Part shown: positions 43,456 through 51,396 of the stretch, piece after piece
Layout of the letters: every line of letters starts with the position of its first letter
Numbering within the stretch: position 1 is the stretch's first letter
DNA from: CBDESM01 sp965205165
Lineage (GTDB): Bacteria > Chloroflexota > Dehalococcoidia > Bin125
DNA length: 64,000 nucleotides
NCBI GenBank assembly: GCA_965205165.1
Contig: OZ242037.1
Coordinates: 1,116,001 to 1,180,000, forward strand
Reading direction: 5' to 3'
Notes under the pieces: model-generated
What the model saw: the letters and a program-made list of their open reading frames with translations, nothing else
Databases searched by the model: none
Told to the model about the DNA's origin: nothing
Made by a program: the position numbers and the translations under genes

Positions 43456-44262
43456 ATGAACGAGGAGGTGATCGCCGCCACTATCGCCGCCACTTCGGTC
43501 GTCGTGGGGATGATTGCCACGAAGGTGGTGGATGGACTTGTCCCGTTTTGGCAATCAGGCAGAATCCAGCGCTCTGCCAAGCGCTGGTTCGGACGCCTCA
43601 AGTGCCAGATGCACCAGCGGATCGGCTTCAAGAACGGATGGGGTGTCCAAGGCGATATCCGCTACTCGGTTGACTGTCGCGCGATCGGCGGTGTCGAGCT
43701 CCTCCAGAGCGCCACACTCACGATCCCGGGGGAATCCAGCGACCCGATCAATGAGCTGGTCATCAGGTTCGGCCCTGACGAGACCATCGCGACCTTCAGT
43801 TGCGTCAATCCAGACAATCGCTGGGGCGTTGCACAGCACCACATGGCCAGCCGCGAGTACCGCGGCTCTTGGACCTACGGGAACCACAACAGCCCGTTCA
43901 CCATGCATTGCGTAGAGCCCCAGCTGGAAGGACGGGCACCGTCGTTCTGCCTTCCGCTTTCCGACTTCGACTCGCGGAATTTGGCTTCCGGCCTTATGCA
44001 CGCCGTACACGGAACCGAGCTCCTCGTGGAGGTAGTCGACCACTCCGGCGACCCCGATGCGAAAGAGCGCCGGAAGATTCCCTACAAGGCACCTCTCGCG
44101 CACCTCCTTCCCATCGGGGCAATGGAAACGCCGGCTCAGCCGCACATCGAGAAGCTCTGGCGCTGGTCCAGTGAAGCGCGTGCGAAACGGGCTGCAGAGG
44201 CTCGTGCACTCCGCGACCACGCGGCGGGGGAAGGCGCGATTGCCGAGCCCGGCGACTCTTGA
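43456..44262 (+). CDS. membrane-anchored protein of unknown function
   Basis: Protein of 268 residues not recognised as any family. Residues about 5-30 form one hydrophobic helix (VIAATIAATSVVVGMIATKVV); the rest looks soluble, with beta-rich stretches (VELLQSATLTIPGES, GTELLVEVVDHSG) and an Ala/Arg/Glu-rich helical tail. ATG at 43456 is the first start after the RNA-like array; the longer frame runs back through repeat unit 3 and is not credible. It is directly downstream of the array and followed, after 44 bp with its own promoter, by a predicted nuclease. Confidence 0.6.
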   Translation: MNEEVIAATIAATSVVVGMIATKVVDGLVPFWQSGRIQRSAKRWFGRLKCQMHQRIGFKNGWGVQGDIRYSVDCRAIGGVELLQSATLTIPGESSDPINELVIRFGPDETIATFSCVNPDNRWGVAQHHMASREYRGSWTYGNHNSPFTMHCVEPQLEGRAPSFCLPLSDFDSRNLASGLMHAVHGTELLVEVVDHSGDPDAKERRKIPYKAPLAHLLPIGAMETPAQPHIEKLWRWSSEARAKRAAEARALRDHAAGEGAIAEPGDS

Positions 44263-44288
44263 CCTGCAACTCAGCAGCCAGGTAATCT
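44259..44288 (+). promoter_or_regulatory. promoter candidate for the NucS-like gene
   Basis: TTGACC (44259-44264), 18-nt spacer, TAATCT (44283-44288), overlapping the stop codon of the preceding gene and 19 nt before ATG 44307. Confidence 0.55.
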
Positions 44289-44306
44289 GCCCCCAGCCAT
44301 GAGCAG

Positions 44307-45128
44307 ATGATCGAGCGTCCGATGAAGATCCTGAGTCGCCCCAGTATGCCCAACGAGACGGACATCCCGGCTCCTCTCGAGGTTCGGCGCGCTGCGGTCG
44401 AGGTCATCCGCACGGGCCGCTACGACGAAGAAGAGCTTGAAGACGCGCTGGTGCTGATCGGCCAGTATCTCTGGGAGACAGGAGAACCGTGGGAGGGCGA
44501 TGACGAAGAGGACTGGGACGAAGAGACATCGTTTCCGGAGCTCGAACGTCTCCTCCACACTCATCTGAATCGTTTGCGCAGACTGGGGGACTTCTTAGGA
44601 CGGCAACTCCCTGCGGGCAACGCAGGGACACTTGACTTGATTGGTCCGCGTCATGACGGCTTGATGATTTACGAGCTCAAGGCACGCGAGATACGGGTAG
44701 GAGATTTAGCGCAAGTGGAGAACTATCGCCTAGCTCTGGAAGACCTGGATCTCGATGATCTTGCTTGGCTGATCACCAGCAGATCTGGCGAAGGAGGCAT
44801 CCTCCGCGACCAGAGTCCAGATGAGCTCAAGGAGTGGCTCAACAATCAGGACGACGATGTGCAAATGAACGATGCGCTTCTTGAAGCTGGAGATCCTGCC
44901 TACCACCCCGACCTTCGCCTGCTCAATTGCGCAGTCATCGGGCGCGGATGGAAGGCACCGGTGGCTCGTCTCGCAAAATCGATGAGCATCGACCTGATCT
45001 ACATCCCCGACATGATGGAGATGGCTTTGCAGGAGATTTCGAAAGCGGAGCCATATGTGGCAAAGACAGAAGCGATCAGGGAAGCGCTGAGGGAGATGTA
45101 CCCGGGATACCGAGGCCCAGTTAGGTGA
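44307..45128 (+). CDS. predicted NucS-like/PD-(D/E)XK nuclease
   Basis: Protein of 273 residues with a nuclease core near residues 100-150: GTLDLIGPRHDGLMIYELKA supplies the D...E-x-K triad, followed by GDLAQVENYRLAL, similar to the Q-x-x-x-Y motif of NucS-like and RecB-like nucleases. The N-terminal ~80 residues are highly acidic (GEPWEGDDEEDWDEET). GC content is moderately lower than in the core genes. Alternative start ATG at 44325. Function may be DNA repair or defence; no partner gene other than the unknown protein at 43456 is adjacent. Confidence 0.55.
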   Translation: MIERPMKILSRPSMPNETDIPAPLEVRRAAVEVIRTGRYDEEELEDALVLIGQYLWETGEPWEGDDEEDWDEETSFPELERLLHTHLNRLRRLGDFLGRQLPAGNAGTLDLIGPRHDGLMIYELKAREIRVGDLAQVENYRLALEDLDLDDLAWLITSRSGEGGILRDQSPDELKEWLNNQDDDVQMNDALLEAGDPAYHPDLRLLNCAVIGRGWKAPVARLAKSMSIDLIYIPDMMEMALQEISKAEPYVAKTEAIREALREMYPGYRGPVR

Positions 45129-45474
45129 CGAAGAGGGCTGATCAGATCGAGACGCACCCGGCTTCACTTGGGCGGGTTGGGAGCGGCGAGAGACTCGATG
45201 AACGGGCGAGCGTTGGTGGGCAGCGGGCTGGAGGGGATGATGGCGAATGAGCCGGCGACCGTCACCGTGGCGGGGCTCGCAGCCGCGGGTGTGGTGATCA
45301 CCGTGATCGTGTTCGCGTCCGTGGCTGGCGGTCGGGACGCGGTCATCGCGAGGTGGGCGATCAACGGCGGGGTTGCGGCGACGATCGGACGGGCGCGGAC
45401 AGGCATGCGGCTTTAGCAGGGTTCGCGCAGGCCGCCTTTCGGGGCCCTAGAATCGGGGCGAATGGGAGGCTGAC
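45129..45474. other. 346-bp gap with one weak small gene candidate
   Basis: No structured RNA or repeat is seen. A plus-strand frame ending at 45416 could encode a roughly 58-residue single-helix membrane peptide (see next entry). A TAGAAT -10 element (45448-45453) near the end of the gap belongs to the gene at 45475. Confidence 0.5.
45240..45416 (+). CDS. possible small membrane protein
   Basis: ATG at 45240 (or 45237) after GGAGGGG gives a 58-residue peptide with one hydrophobic helix (VTVAGLAAAGVVITVIVFASVA) and a basic C-terminus ending RTGMRL. Weakly supported; no homologue is recognised. Confidence 0.3.
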   Translation: MANEPATVTVAGLAAAGVVITVIVFASVAGGRDAVIARWAINGGVAATIGRARTGMRL

Positions 45475-46041
45475 ATGGTGACTGCTGCGTATTCGGTGGG
45501 GGAGTTCGTGCGGGAGGCGGAGCGGATTGCGGATCGGGGGGACTCGGCGGAGCGGACGATCGCGGCGCTGGCTGCGCCGCTGGAGCGGATCATCGCGCGG
45601 CGGGACTGCTTGGCGGATCTGCCGGGGCGGGAGGATCCGGATCCGGACGAGGGGTTCGTGATCCACCGGTCGGAGCGTCTGACGGTGCTGGCCGTGGTCT
45701 GGCAGCCGGGGCGCGGGGCGCCGGTCCACAACCACAACGGCTGGGCGATGGAGGGCGTGATCTCGGGGGTCGAGTTCAACCGCAACTACGAGCGGGTGGA
45801 CGACGGGGCGCAGCCGTGGCTCGCGGAGCTGGAGGAGCAGGCGCCCTCGCGGGTCGCGGCGGGCGAGACGACGGTGATCGCGCAGCCGCCGAGCGACATC
45901 CACGCGGTCGAGATCAGCGAGGGCAAGACCTTGGCGATCCACCTCTACGGGCTGGACCTGCTGAAGCAGTGGCGCTACACGTTCGACCTCGAGACGGGCG
46001 AGGTCTCGCCCTTCCGGATGCGCACCCGCAAGCCCGCCTGA
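45475..46041 (+). CDS. cysteine dioxygenase family cupin protein
   Basis: Iron-dependent thiol dioxygenase-like cupin of 188 residues. The metal-binding motif is PVHNHNGWAMEGVISG (two His and Glu region) and the third His is in PSDIHAVEI; AIHLYGLDLL is also conserved in the family. It probably oxidises a small thiol such as cysteine or mercaptopropionate. The start has a GGGAGG ribosome site and a TAGAAT -10 at 45448-45453. It stands alone between small genes. Exact substrate is not readable. Confidence 0.82.
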   Translation: MVTAAYSVGEFVREAERIADRGDSAERTIAALAAPLERIIARRDCLADLPGREDPDPDEGFVIHRSERLTVLAVVWQPGRGAPVHNHNGWAMEGVISGVEFNRNYERVDDGAQPWLAELEEQAPSRVAAGETTVIAQPPSDIHAVEISEGKTLAIHLYGLDLLKQWRYTFDLETGEVSPFRMRTRKPA

Positions 46042-46107
46042 GCCGCCCGTCCCACGCCTCCCGCGCCCCCTCGGCCCGGCCCGTCCGCGCCCGATTGGCG
46101 GAGGGGT

Positions 46108-46136
46108 TTGAAACATTTCCGAAACATTGGTAATAT
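46108..46136 (+). promoter_or_regulatory. strong sigma70-like promoter with overlapping direct repeat
   Basis: TTGAAA (46108-46113), 17-nt spacer, TAATAT (46131-46136). GAAACATT occurs twice, 11 bp apart, spanning the -35 and spacer (46110-46117 and 46121-46128), a possible activator or repressor site. It is the best consensus promoter in the window. Confidence 0.7.
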
Positions 46137-46163
46137 GGGCGAAACAAAGCGAAGGAGGTCGAG

Positions 46164-46463
46164 ATGGCACGGAACCCGAACACCCGCGGACAGACGCACG
46201 ACACGGCGGAGCACCAGGCGCACCTGCACGACCCGGAGCACCCGGCCTACTGGACCAACCTCCAGCAGCAGCTGGACCGCGCCCGCCGGCTCCCCTACGG
46301 GCACCCGCGCCGGCGCGCGATCATGGAGTCGATCGACGGCCCGATGACGCCGGAGACCCAGACCCAGCTGGAGGCGAAGCAGCGCTCCGGCCGCTTCAGC
46401 CCGTTCGCGCAGCACGCGCCCGCCGCCGACCCCGTCCCGCAGACCCGCGGCTTCTCGGCCTAG
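46164..46463 (+). CDS. small His/Gln-rich protein of unknown function
   Basis: Protein of 99 residues with no transmembrane segment. The N-terminal third is His-rich (THDTAEHQAHLHDPEHPAYW), the middle basic (RARRLPYGHPRRRAIMESID), the end Pro/Ala-rich. A textbook AAGGAGG ribosome site and a near-consensus promoter indicate strong expression. The His pattern could bind metal, but no family is recognised. It is flanked by the dioxygenase-like gene and an SDR. Confidence 0.65.
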   Translation: MARNPNTRGQTHDTAEHQAHLHDPEHPAYWTNLQQQLDRARRLPYGHPRRRAIMESIDGPMTPETQTQLEAKQRSGRFSPFAQHAPAADPVPQTRGFSA

Positions 46464-46486
46464 GCGCAGCGCCCTTCCCGTTTTCC

Positions 46487-46492
46487 TAGAAT
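46487..46492 (+). promoter_or_regulatory. -10 element for SDR at 46540
   Basis: TAGAAT 48 nt before the start codon; no clear -35. Confidence 0.35.
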
Positions 46493-46539
46493 GCCCCTCG
46501 GCGGCATGCCGCGATGGCCCGCCGAGGGGAGAGCGCGAG

Positions 46540-47304
46540 ATGGGCAAGCTCGACGGAGAGGTGGCGCTGATTTCGGGCGCCGCGCGGGGACAGGGCGAGG
46601 CGGAGGCTCGGCTCTTCGCCCGCGAAGGCGCGGCCGTGATGCTCGCCGACGTCTTGGACGAAGACGGCGAACGGGTCGCGAACTCGATCTCCGATACGGG
46701 CGGGAGCGCGGCCTACGTCCATCTCGACGTGACCGACGAGCGCGCTTGGGCCGCGGCCGTGGAGCGGACCGTCTCGGAGTTCGGCAAGCTGAGCATCCTG
46801 CTCAACAACGCCGGCATCCTGATGCTCAAGCCGATCGAGGAGACCTCGCTGGAGGAATACCTGCGGGTGATCCAGGTCAACCAGGTCGGCGTCTTCCTCG
46901 GCATGCGCGAGGCGATCAAGCCGATGCGCGATGCCGGTGGCGGCTGCATCATCAACACCTCCTCGACCGCCGGCCTGCAAGGGAACGGGGGGCTGAACGC
47001 CTACGCTGCCTCGAAATTCGCGGTGCGCGGGATGACCAAGGTCGCCGCGCAGGAGCTGGGCCCGTACAACATCCGCGTCAACTCCGTCCATCCCGGTCCG
47101 ATCGACACGCCGATGATCCGCGACCCGCGCGGCGGCCCGCCCGGCGGCGGCCTGACCCGCCGGATCCCGATCCCCCGCGCCGGCGAGGCCGAGGAGGTGG
47201 CCAAGATGATGCTCTTCATCGCCGCCGACGCCACCTACAGCACCGGCGCCGAGTTCGTGCTCGACGGCGGCCTCACCAGCGGCTCCGGCCTCGGCGGTGA
47301 CTGA
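46540..47304 (+). CDS. short-chain dehydrogenase/reductase (SDR)
   Basis: Classical SDR of 254 residues. The cofactor motif is SGAARGQGEAEA (T-G-x-x-x-G-x-G type), the NNAG motif is LLNNAGIL, and the catalytic set is the Ser of INTSSTAG with Y-x-x-x-K in YAASK. The Asp in LADVLDEDG suggests NAD(H) preference. A tandem paralogue lies 44 bp downstream (47349), with the same motifs, indicating local duplication. It may act on hydroxy/keto intermediates of the CoA pathways nearby. Confidence 0.9.
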   Translation: MGKLDGEVALISGAARGQGEAEARLFAREGAAVMLADVLDEDGERVANSISDTGGSAAYVHLDVTDERAWAAAVERTVSEFGKLSILLNNAGILMLKPIEETSLEEYLRVIQVNQVGVFLGMREAIKPMRDAGGGCIINTSSTAGLQGNGGLNAYAASKFAVRGMTKVAAQELGPYNIRVNSVHPGPIDTPMIRDPRGGPPGGGLTRRIPIPRAGEAEEVAKMMLFIAADATYSTGAEFVLDGGLTSGSGLGGD

Positions 47305-47323
47305 GCGGGACGCGGCGCACGCC

Positions 47324-47329
47324 TAGACT
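47324..47329 (+). promoter_or_regulatory. -10 element for second SDR
   Basis: TAGACT 19 nt before the ATG at 47349, so the duplicated gene has its own promoter. Confidence 0.4.
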
Positions 47330-47348
47330 GCAGGCGAGGAGGCGCAGC

Positions 47349-48125
47349 ATGGGCAAGCTTGACGGCAAGGTGGCGCTGGTTTCGGGGGGAGCCCGGGGGC
47401 AGGGGGAGGCGGAGGCGCGGCTGTTCGCGCGGGAGGGGGCGGCGGTGATGCTGGGGGACGTGCTGGACGAGGACGGGATGCGGGTGGCGGAGTCGATCAA
47501 CGACACGGGCGGGCAGGCGGCCTACGCGCACTTGGACGTGGCCGACCAGAGCGCGTGGGCGGAGACGGTGGCCAAGACGGTGGCGGAGTTCGGCAAGCTC
47601 GACATCCTGCTCAACAACGCGGGGATCGCGCGGTTCAAGCGGATCGAGGATTCCTCGCTGCAGGAGTACCTCGAGGTGATCAAGATCAACCAGGTCGGCG
47701 TCTGGCTGGGGATGCGGGCGGCGGTGCAGCCGATGCGCGAGGCGGGCGGCGGCTGCATCGTCAACACCTCCTCGATCGCCGGGCTCGCCGGCTACGCCGG
47801 GCTGGGCGCGTACGTCGCCTCGAAGTTCGCCGTGCGCGGAATGACCAAGACGGCGGCGGCGGAGTTCGCGCCCTACAACATCCGCGTCAATTCGGTGCAT
47901 CCGGGGCCGATCGACACGCCGATGATCCGCGACCCGTCCCTGTTCACGCGGGACGACGGCGACGTCAGCTTCGACGGGCCGATCCCGCGCCTGGGCACGG
48001 CGGACGAGGTGGCGAAGATGATGCTGTTCATCGTCGCCGACGCGACCTACAGCACCGGCTCGGAGTTCACCATCGACGGCGGCATCACCGCGATCCAAGG
48101 TGCGAGTCAGCCGCGCCAGCAGTAG
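47349..48125 (+). CDS. short-chain dehydrogenase/reductase (SDR), paralogue
   Basis: Classical SDR of 258 residues, closely similar to the gene at 46540. Motifs: SGGARGQGEAEA, LLNNAGIA, Ser of VNTSSIAG, YVASK as the Y-x-x-x-K pair. Differences are concentrated in the loop before the C-terminal helices (DPSLFTRDDGDVSFDG), which shapes the substrate pocket, so the two copies probably differ in substrate. It has a GAGGAGG ribosome site. The VOC gene converges from the other side with an 11-bp gap. Confidence 0.9.
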   Translation: MGKLDGKVALVSGGARGQGEAEARLFAREGAAVMLGDVLDEDGMRVAESINDTGGQAAYAHLDVADQSAWAETVAKTVAEFGKLDILLNNAGIARFKRIEDSSLQEYLEVIKINQVGVWLGMRAAVQPMREAGGGCIVNTSSIAGLAGYAGLGAYVASKFAVRGMTKTAAAEFAPYNIRVNSVHPGPIDTPMIRDPSLFTRDDGDVSFDGPIPRLGTADEVAKMMLFIVADATYSTGSEFTIDGGITAIQGASQPRQQ

Positions 48126-48136
48126 CGGCGGCGCGG

Positions 48137-48496
48137 TCAATCCGCCGCGATCGGCTTGGCGAACGAGAGCTCGTGCCCATCCGGGTCGCGGATGTGGAAG
48201 TGCCGCTCCCGCCAAGGCGCATCGCGCGGCGGGAACATCGGCGCAAGCCCGGCCGCGAGCGCCCGCTCGTGGAAGGCATCCACGTCATCGACGTAGAAGA
48301 TCGTCCGCCCCCAGAAGCCGCCCGGCACTTCGCCGAGCATCAGGTTGAGGTAGGAATTCCCCACCCGATAGGAGGTGAAGTCCGCCTCCGCCCCGCCATA
48401 GAGCCGCTCGAACCCAAGCGCCTCATAGAAGGCAACGCTGCGCCCCATCCCCCCCACGACGAGGGTGATCGCACTGAGGCTGGTTGGCTGGCTCAT
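48137..48496 (-). CDS. VOC family (glyoxalase-like) protein
   Basis: Protein of 119 residues of the vicinal-oxygen-chelate fold: VVGGMGRSVAFYEALGFERL opening and a closing HFHIRDPDGHELSFAKP with the usual metal-ligand Glu. Start at ATG 48496, because homology begins there and a TAACCT -10-like element lies 8 nt upstream (minus strand, 48504-48509), consistent with a leaderless message. Function may be dioxygenase, isomerase or resistance-type binding; it cannot be narrowed. Confidence 0.82.
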   Translation of the reverse strand: MSQPTSLSAITLVVGGMGRSVAFYEALGFERLYGGAEADFTSYRVGNSYLNLMLGEVPGGFWGRTIFYVDDVDAFHERALAAGLAPMFPPRDAPWRERHFHIRDPDGHELSFAKPIAAD

Positions 48497-48506
48497 GCAG
48501 TGCAGG

Positions 48507-49442
48507 TTAGGGGTTAGAGGAAACCAGTTCCCAGTTTCCGGCCTTTCGACCTTGGCTGCCCAGCACCACTTGCTTCGCAAACTTCATGAGGCTGGCGGTG
48601 TCGTTCTGACCGCTGGTCGTGGAAGGCAGGGGAAAGTCTTCTTTGAATTCAAGTACACCACCATCAGGCTCAATCAAGATATCTCTTCTGCGGAGACCCG
48701 CACGAATCTGCCTCACTTCATCGGATAGAGCTTCAGTTTCTGAAAGTGAGGCAGACGATTTCGCAAGAATTGTGAACGATCCGTCATTCCCCAGTCGACC
48801 ATATGCTCGCAAGCCCCTTGAGGCAAGAACGTGTGTCGCATCGCTTGATAGTTTGTCGTCGTCTTGCAGAGTTTCGGGCGAGGTCTCCCCATCCCCTTCT
48901 TCATCATCATCGTCATACCCTAGTTCGATGAAGCCAAGTGCGATTAGCCGTATCACAATGTCCGTTGCCTTGTCCTGCAGCTCAGCATGCCTGTTATCGC
49001 TCAAATCCGATGGTAGATTAGGCACGTTCACGTTCATCAACACTGCTCGGCGCGCATCAGATGCGCGACGATAAAGCAGTGCTTCCAGCGCCTTAAGTTC
49101 TTCGTCCTCCCATCGATCCGCAGCGCCGATGACAGCCGCCACTTCGGTCCACCAAGTCAGTTTTTGATCGTGGTTATAGAGCCGTGATTTGATGTTCACC
49201 GTCCTGCCGATGTATAGACGCATGGCACCAGTAGTGCGCTCGCGACCTCTCAAGAGATAGACGCCACTTTCTCCGAAATGCGGACGCTTGTCCTTTCGCA
49301 GTTCCTCCTGAGCCCGTCGGCGAGAGCCCCGAGAGCAGCCCACCACGACGAAATCAAGATCGTCGTCCGTTGCGATCCAGACAGCGGAGGGGTCGCCAGT
49401 AGGGTATCTCATGCTGAGATGCAGGGGATCAGAGGTGGCCAT
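48507..49442 (-). CDS. GIY-YIG protein with DUF4357-like C-terminus
   Basis: Protein of 311 residues. The GIY-YIG nuclease core is GVYLLRGRERTTGAMRLYIG followed by RTVNIKSRLYNHDQ (residues about 58-105). An acidic linker (YDDDDEEGDGETSPE) leads to a DUF4357-like domain (GSFTILAKSSASLSETEALS, then RRRDILI). Similar GIY-YIG-DUF4357 proteins accompany restriction and other defence genes. GC content is lower than in neighbours. No ribosome site is seen before ATG 49442. Standing alone here, it may be a mobile or defence-associated nuclease. Confidence 0.7.
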   Translation of the reverse strand: MATSDPLHLSMRYPTGDPSAVWIATDDDLDFVVVGCSRGSRRRAQEELRKDKRPHFGESGVYLLRGRERTTGAMRLYIGRTVNIKSRLYNHDQKLTWWTEVAAVIGAADRWEDEELKALEALLYRRASDARRAVLMNVNVPNLPSDLSDNRHAELQDKATDIVIRLIALGFIELGYDDDDEEGDGETSPETLQDDDKLSSDATHVLASRGLRAYGRLGNDGSFTILAKSSASLSETEALSDEVRQIRAGLRRRDILIEPDGGVLEFKEDFPLPSTTSGQNDTASLMKFAKQVVLGSQGRKAGNWELVSSNP

Positions 49443-49512
49443 GAGATGATGATAGGAGGAACAGGGACCAGTGTCAACGCCCTGTCGCTGCACGTCTCCG
49501 CGGTCACCACCG

Positions 49513-49920
49513 CTAAGTCAGGTCGGTGAAGGGGTTATGGGCGACTTCCCAGAGGTGGCCGTCGGGGTCGGCGAAGTAGGCGGAGTAGCCGCCCCAGAAG
49601 ACTTCTTGGGGTTCTTTGATCAGGGTTGCGCCGGCGTTGATGGCGTGTTGTATTACGGAGTCTACCTCTGCTTTGGAGGCTACGTTGTGGGCGAGGGTGA
49701 TCATGGGGGTGCCGGGGGCGGCGAAATTTACGCCGGGGGCTTCGCTGGGGAACTCGGTGCGGGGGTAGAGGGCCAGCCAAGTGCCTTCCAGGGAGAGGAA
49801 GGCGATGCCGGCGCCTTCTTCGTAGTCGTGGGTGGGGAAGCCCAAGCCGTCGCGGTAGAAGCGGAGGGAGGCTTGGAGGTCGGCTACGCCTAGGGTGATG
49901 ATGCTGATCTTGGGCTTCAT
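49513..49920 (-). CDS. VOC family (glyoxalase-like) protein
   Basis: Protein of 135 residues: ISIITLGVADLQASLRFYRDGLGF opens a VOC domain and YFADPDGHLWEVAHNP closes it, with the Glu metal ligand. It is of the class often annotated as glyoxalase/bleomycin resistance. It is not closely similar to the VOC protein at 48137. Located downstream of a terminator-like hairpin that follows the LLM gene, so it is probably transcribed separately. Confidence 0.85.
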   Translation of the reverse strand: MKPKISIITLGVADLQASLRFYRDGLGFPTHDYEEGAGIAFLSLEGTWLALYPRTEFPSEAPGVNFAAPGTPMITLAHNVASKAEVDSVIQHAINAGATLIKEPQEVFWGGYSAYFADPDGHLWEVAHNPFTDLT

Positions 49921-49938
49921 CGAGGTTGCCTTAAACGG

Positions 49939-49971
49939 GAACGGGGCGGGGCTTCGGGCCCCGCCCCGTTC
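49939..49971 (-). terminator. 14-bp GC-rich hairpin
   Basis: Perfect 14-bp arms (GAACGGGGCGGGGC) around loop TTCGG, 20 bp past the stop of the LLM gene read on the minus strand. The following TTTAA on the minus strand is only a weak T-tract. It is the longest perfect hairpin seen in the window and is a likely terminator. Confidence 0.65.
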
Positions 49972-49990
49972 AGCGTCGTCGCGCCGGGTG

Positions 49991-51286
49991 CTAGGTGGCG
50001 AGCGGGGCGGGCTCGACGGAGCCGTTGGGCAGGCCCTGCGGCCACCAGTGGTCTTCCCAGCCCTCGTCGTCCCAGATGTGCTTGAGGTTGGGCAGGACCT
50101 CCTTGGCGGTGAGCTCGATGTTGGGGATGGCGAGCTCCTTGGGGATCGAGCCGAACTGGTTGAGGATCATCAGGTGGCCGACGTGGAGCGTCTTGATGAC
50201 CTCTTCGAGCTGCTCGGTGACCTGGCTGGGCGTGCCAGCGACGATGTTGCCCTCGCGGATCAGGTCGTCCCAAGTGATGCGGCCCTCGCCGGCCTTGGAT
50301 TGGAGCAGCTTCTCCTGGGTCTTCTCGCCCTTGAACTTCTCGGTGTCGCCGAAGACGGGCTTGAGGCCCTGGCTGCGGGTGAAGCCCTGCTCGATGGTGC
50401 GGACGGTGCGGTAGCCGGGCGGGTCGGCGTAGCGCGGGTCGACGTGGAGCATCTTGTTGTAGAAGTACTCCGCGTGGGGGCCGAACTTGTCGGCGACCTC
50501 CTGCTCGGATTCGCCGGTGGCGACGAGCTGGAGGAAGCCGGCCTGGTAGGGGTTGAGCGGCTTTTCGCGCTGCTGCATGGTGCGCCAGAAGCCGTCCACG
50601 TTCTTCTGCCCGGCCTTGTAGCCGCCGTAGGAGAGGTAGCAGTAGACGTAGTTGTGGTCGGCGCACCACTCCCAAGTTTCGACGGAGCCGCCGCCGGGGA
50701 TCCAGACGGGCGGGTGCGGGGCCTGGATCGGGCGCGGCCAGATGTTGACGTAGCGGAGCTGGTTGTAGCGCCCGTTGTAGGCGAACATCTCCGGGTTGGT
50801 CCAGGCCTGGGTGATCAGGTCGGCGGCCTCGTAGTACTTGTCGCGCAGGTGCGAGGGGTTTGCGCCGTAGCAGAAGCAGTCGTCCATCGGCGTGCCGACG
50901 GGGAAGCCGGCGACGAGGCGCCCGCCGGAGATGCAGTCGAGCATGGCGAACTCTTCGGCGACGCGGGTGGGCGGGTTGTAGAGGGCGATGGAGTTGCCGA
51001 GCACGACGATGGCGACGTCCTTGGTGCGGCGGCAGAGGTTGGCGGCCATCAGGTTGGGCGAGGGCATCAGCCCGTAGCCGTTCTGGTGGTGCTCGTTGAT
51101 GCAGATGCCGTCGTAGCCGGCCGCGGCGGCGGCCTCGAGCTCGTCGAGGCCGTCGTTGTACATCACGTGGGCCTTGGCCGGGTCGAAGAGCTCGGAGGGG
51201 ATGTCGACCCAGACGCTGTTGTAGCGCTCGGGGAAGTCCTCGGGCAGGTCCCGGTAGGGCATCAGGTGGAAGAACTCGAACTTCAT
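49991..51286 (-). CDS. LLM class flavin-dependent oxidoreductase
   Basis: Luciferase-like oxidoreductase of 431 residues, longer than the relative at 41662. Key segments: MKFEFFHLMPYRDLPEDF, ICINEHHQNGYGLMPSPNL, VVLGNSIALYNPPTRVAEEFAMLD and SGGRLVAGFPVGTPMD. It is expected to use reduced flavin to oxygenate a substrate. A minus-strand TAGCCT lies at 51334-51339. It is downstream of the SRPBCC gene with a 110-bp gap, so it is probably a separate unit, ended by the hairpin at 49939-49971. Confidence 0.9.
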   Translation of the reverse strand: MKFEFFHLMPYRDLPEDFPERYNSVWVDIPSELFDPAKAHVMYNDGLDELEAAAAAGYDGICINEHHQNGYGLMPSPNLMAANLCRRTKDVAIVVLGNSIALYNPPTRVAEEFAMLDCISGGRLVAGFPVGTPMDDCFCYGANPSHLRDKYYEAADLITQAWTNPEMFAYNGRYNQLRYVNIWPRPIQAPHPPVWIPGGGSVETWEWCADHNYVYCYLSYGGYKAGQKNVDGFWRTMQQREKPLNPYQAGFLQLVATGESEQEVADKFGPHAEYFYNKMLHVDPRYADPPGYRTVRTIEQGFTRSQGLKPVFGDTEKFKGEKTQEKLLQSKAGEGRITWDDLIREGNIVAGTPSQVTEQLEEVIKTLHVGHLMILNQFGSIPKELAIPNIELTAKEVLPNLKHIWDDEGWEDHWWPQGLPNGSVEPAPLAT

Positions 51287-51396
51287 TGGGGCACTCGCTT
51301 CCCGCCCGGCCGCTCGGCGCGGACTCTGCGCAGAGGCTAGGGACTGCGGGATCGGGTTGTCAACGCCCCGGCGGAATCCGCGGGCGCGCGGATCGC

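Noticed and set aside
49939..49971. Possible REP/BIME-type repeat
   Set aside because: The 14-bp hairpin occurs only once in the window and sits just past the stop of a gene, which fits a terminator better.
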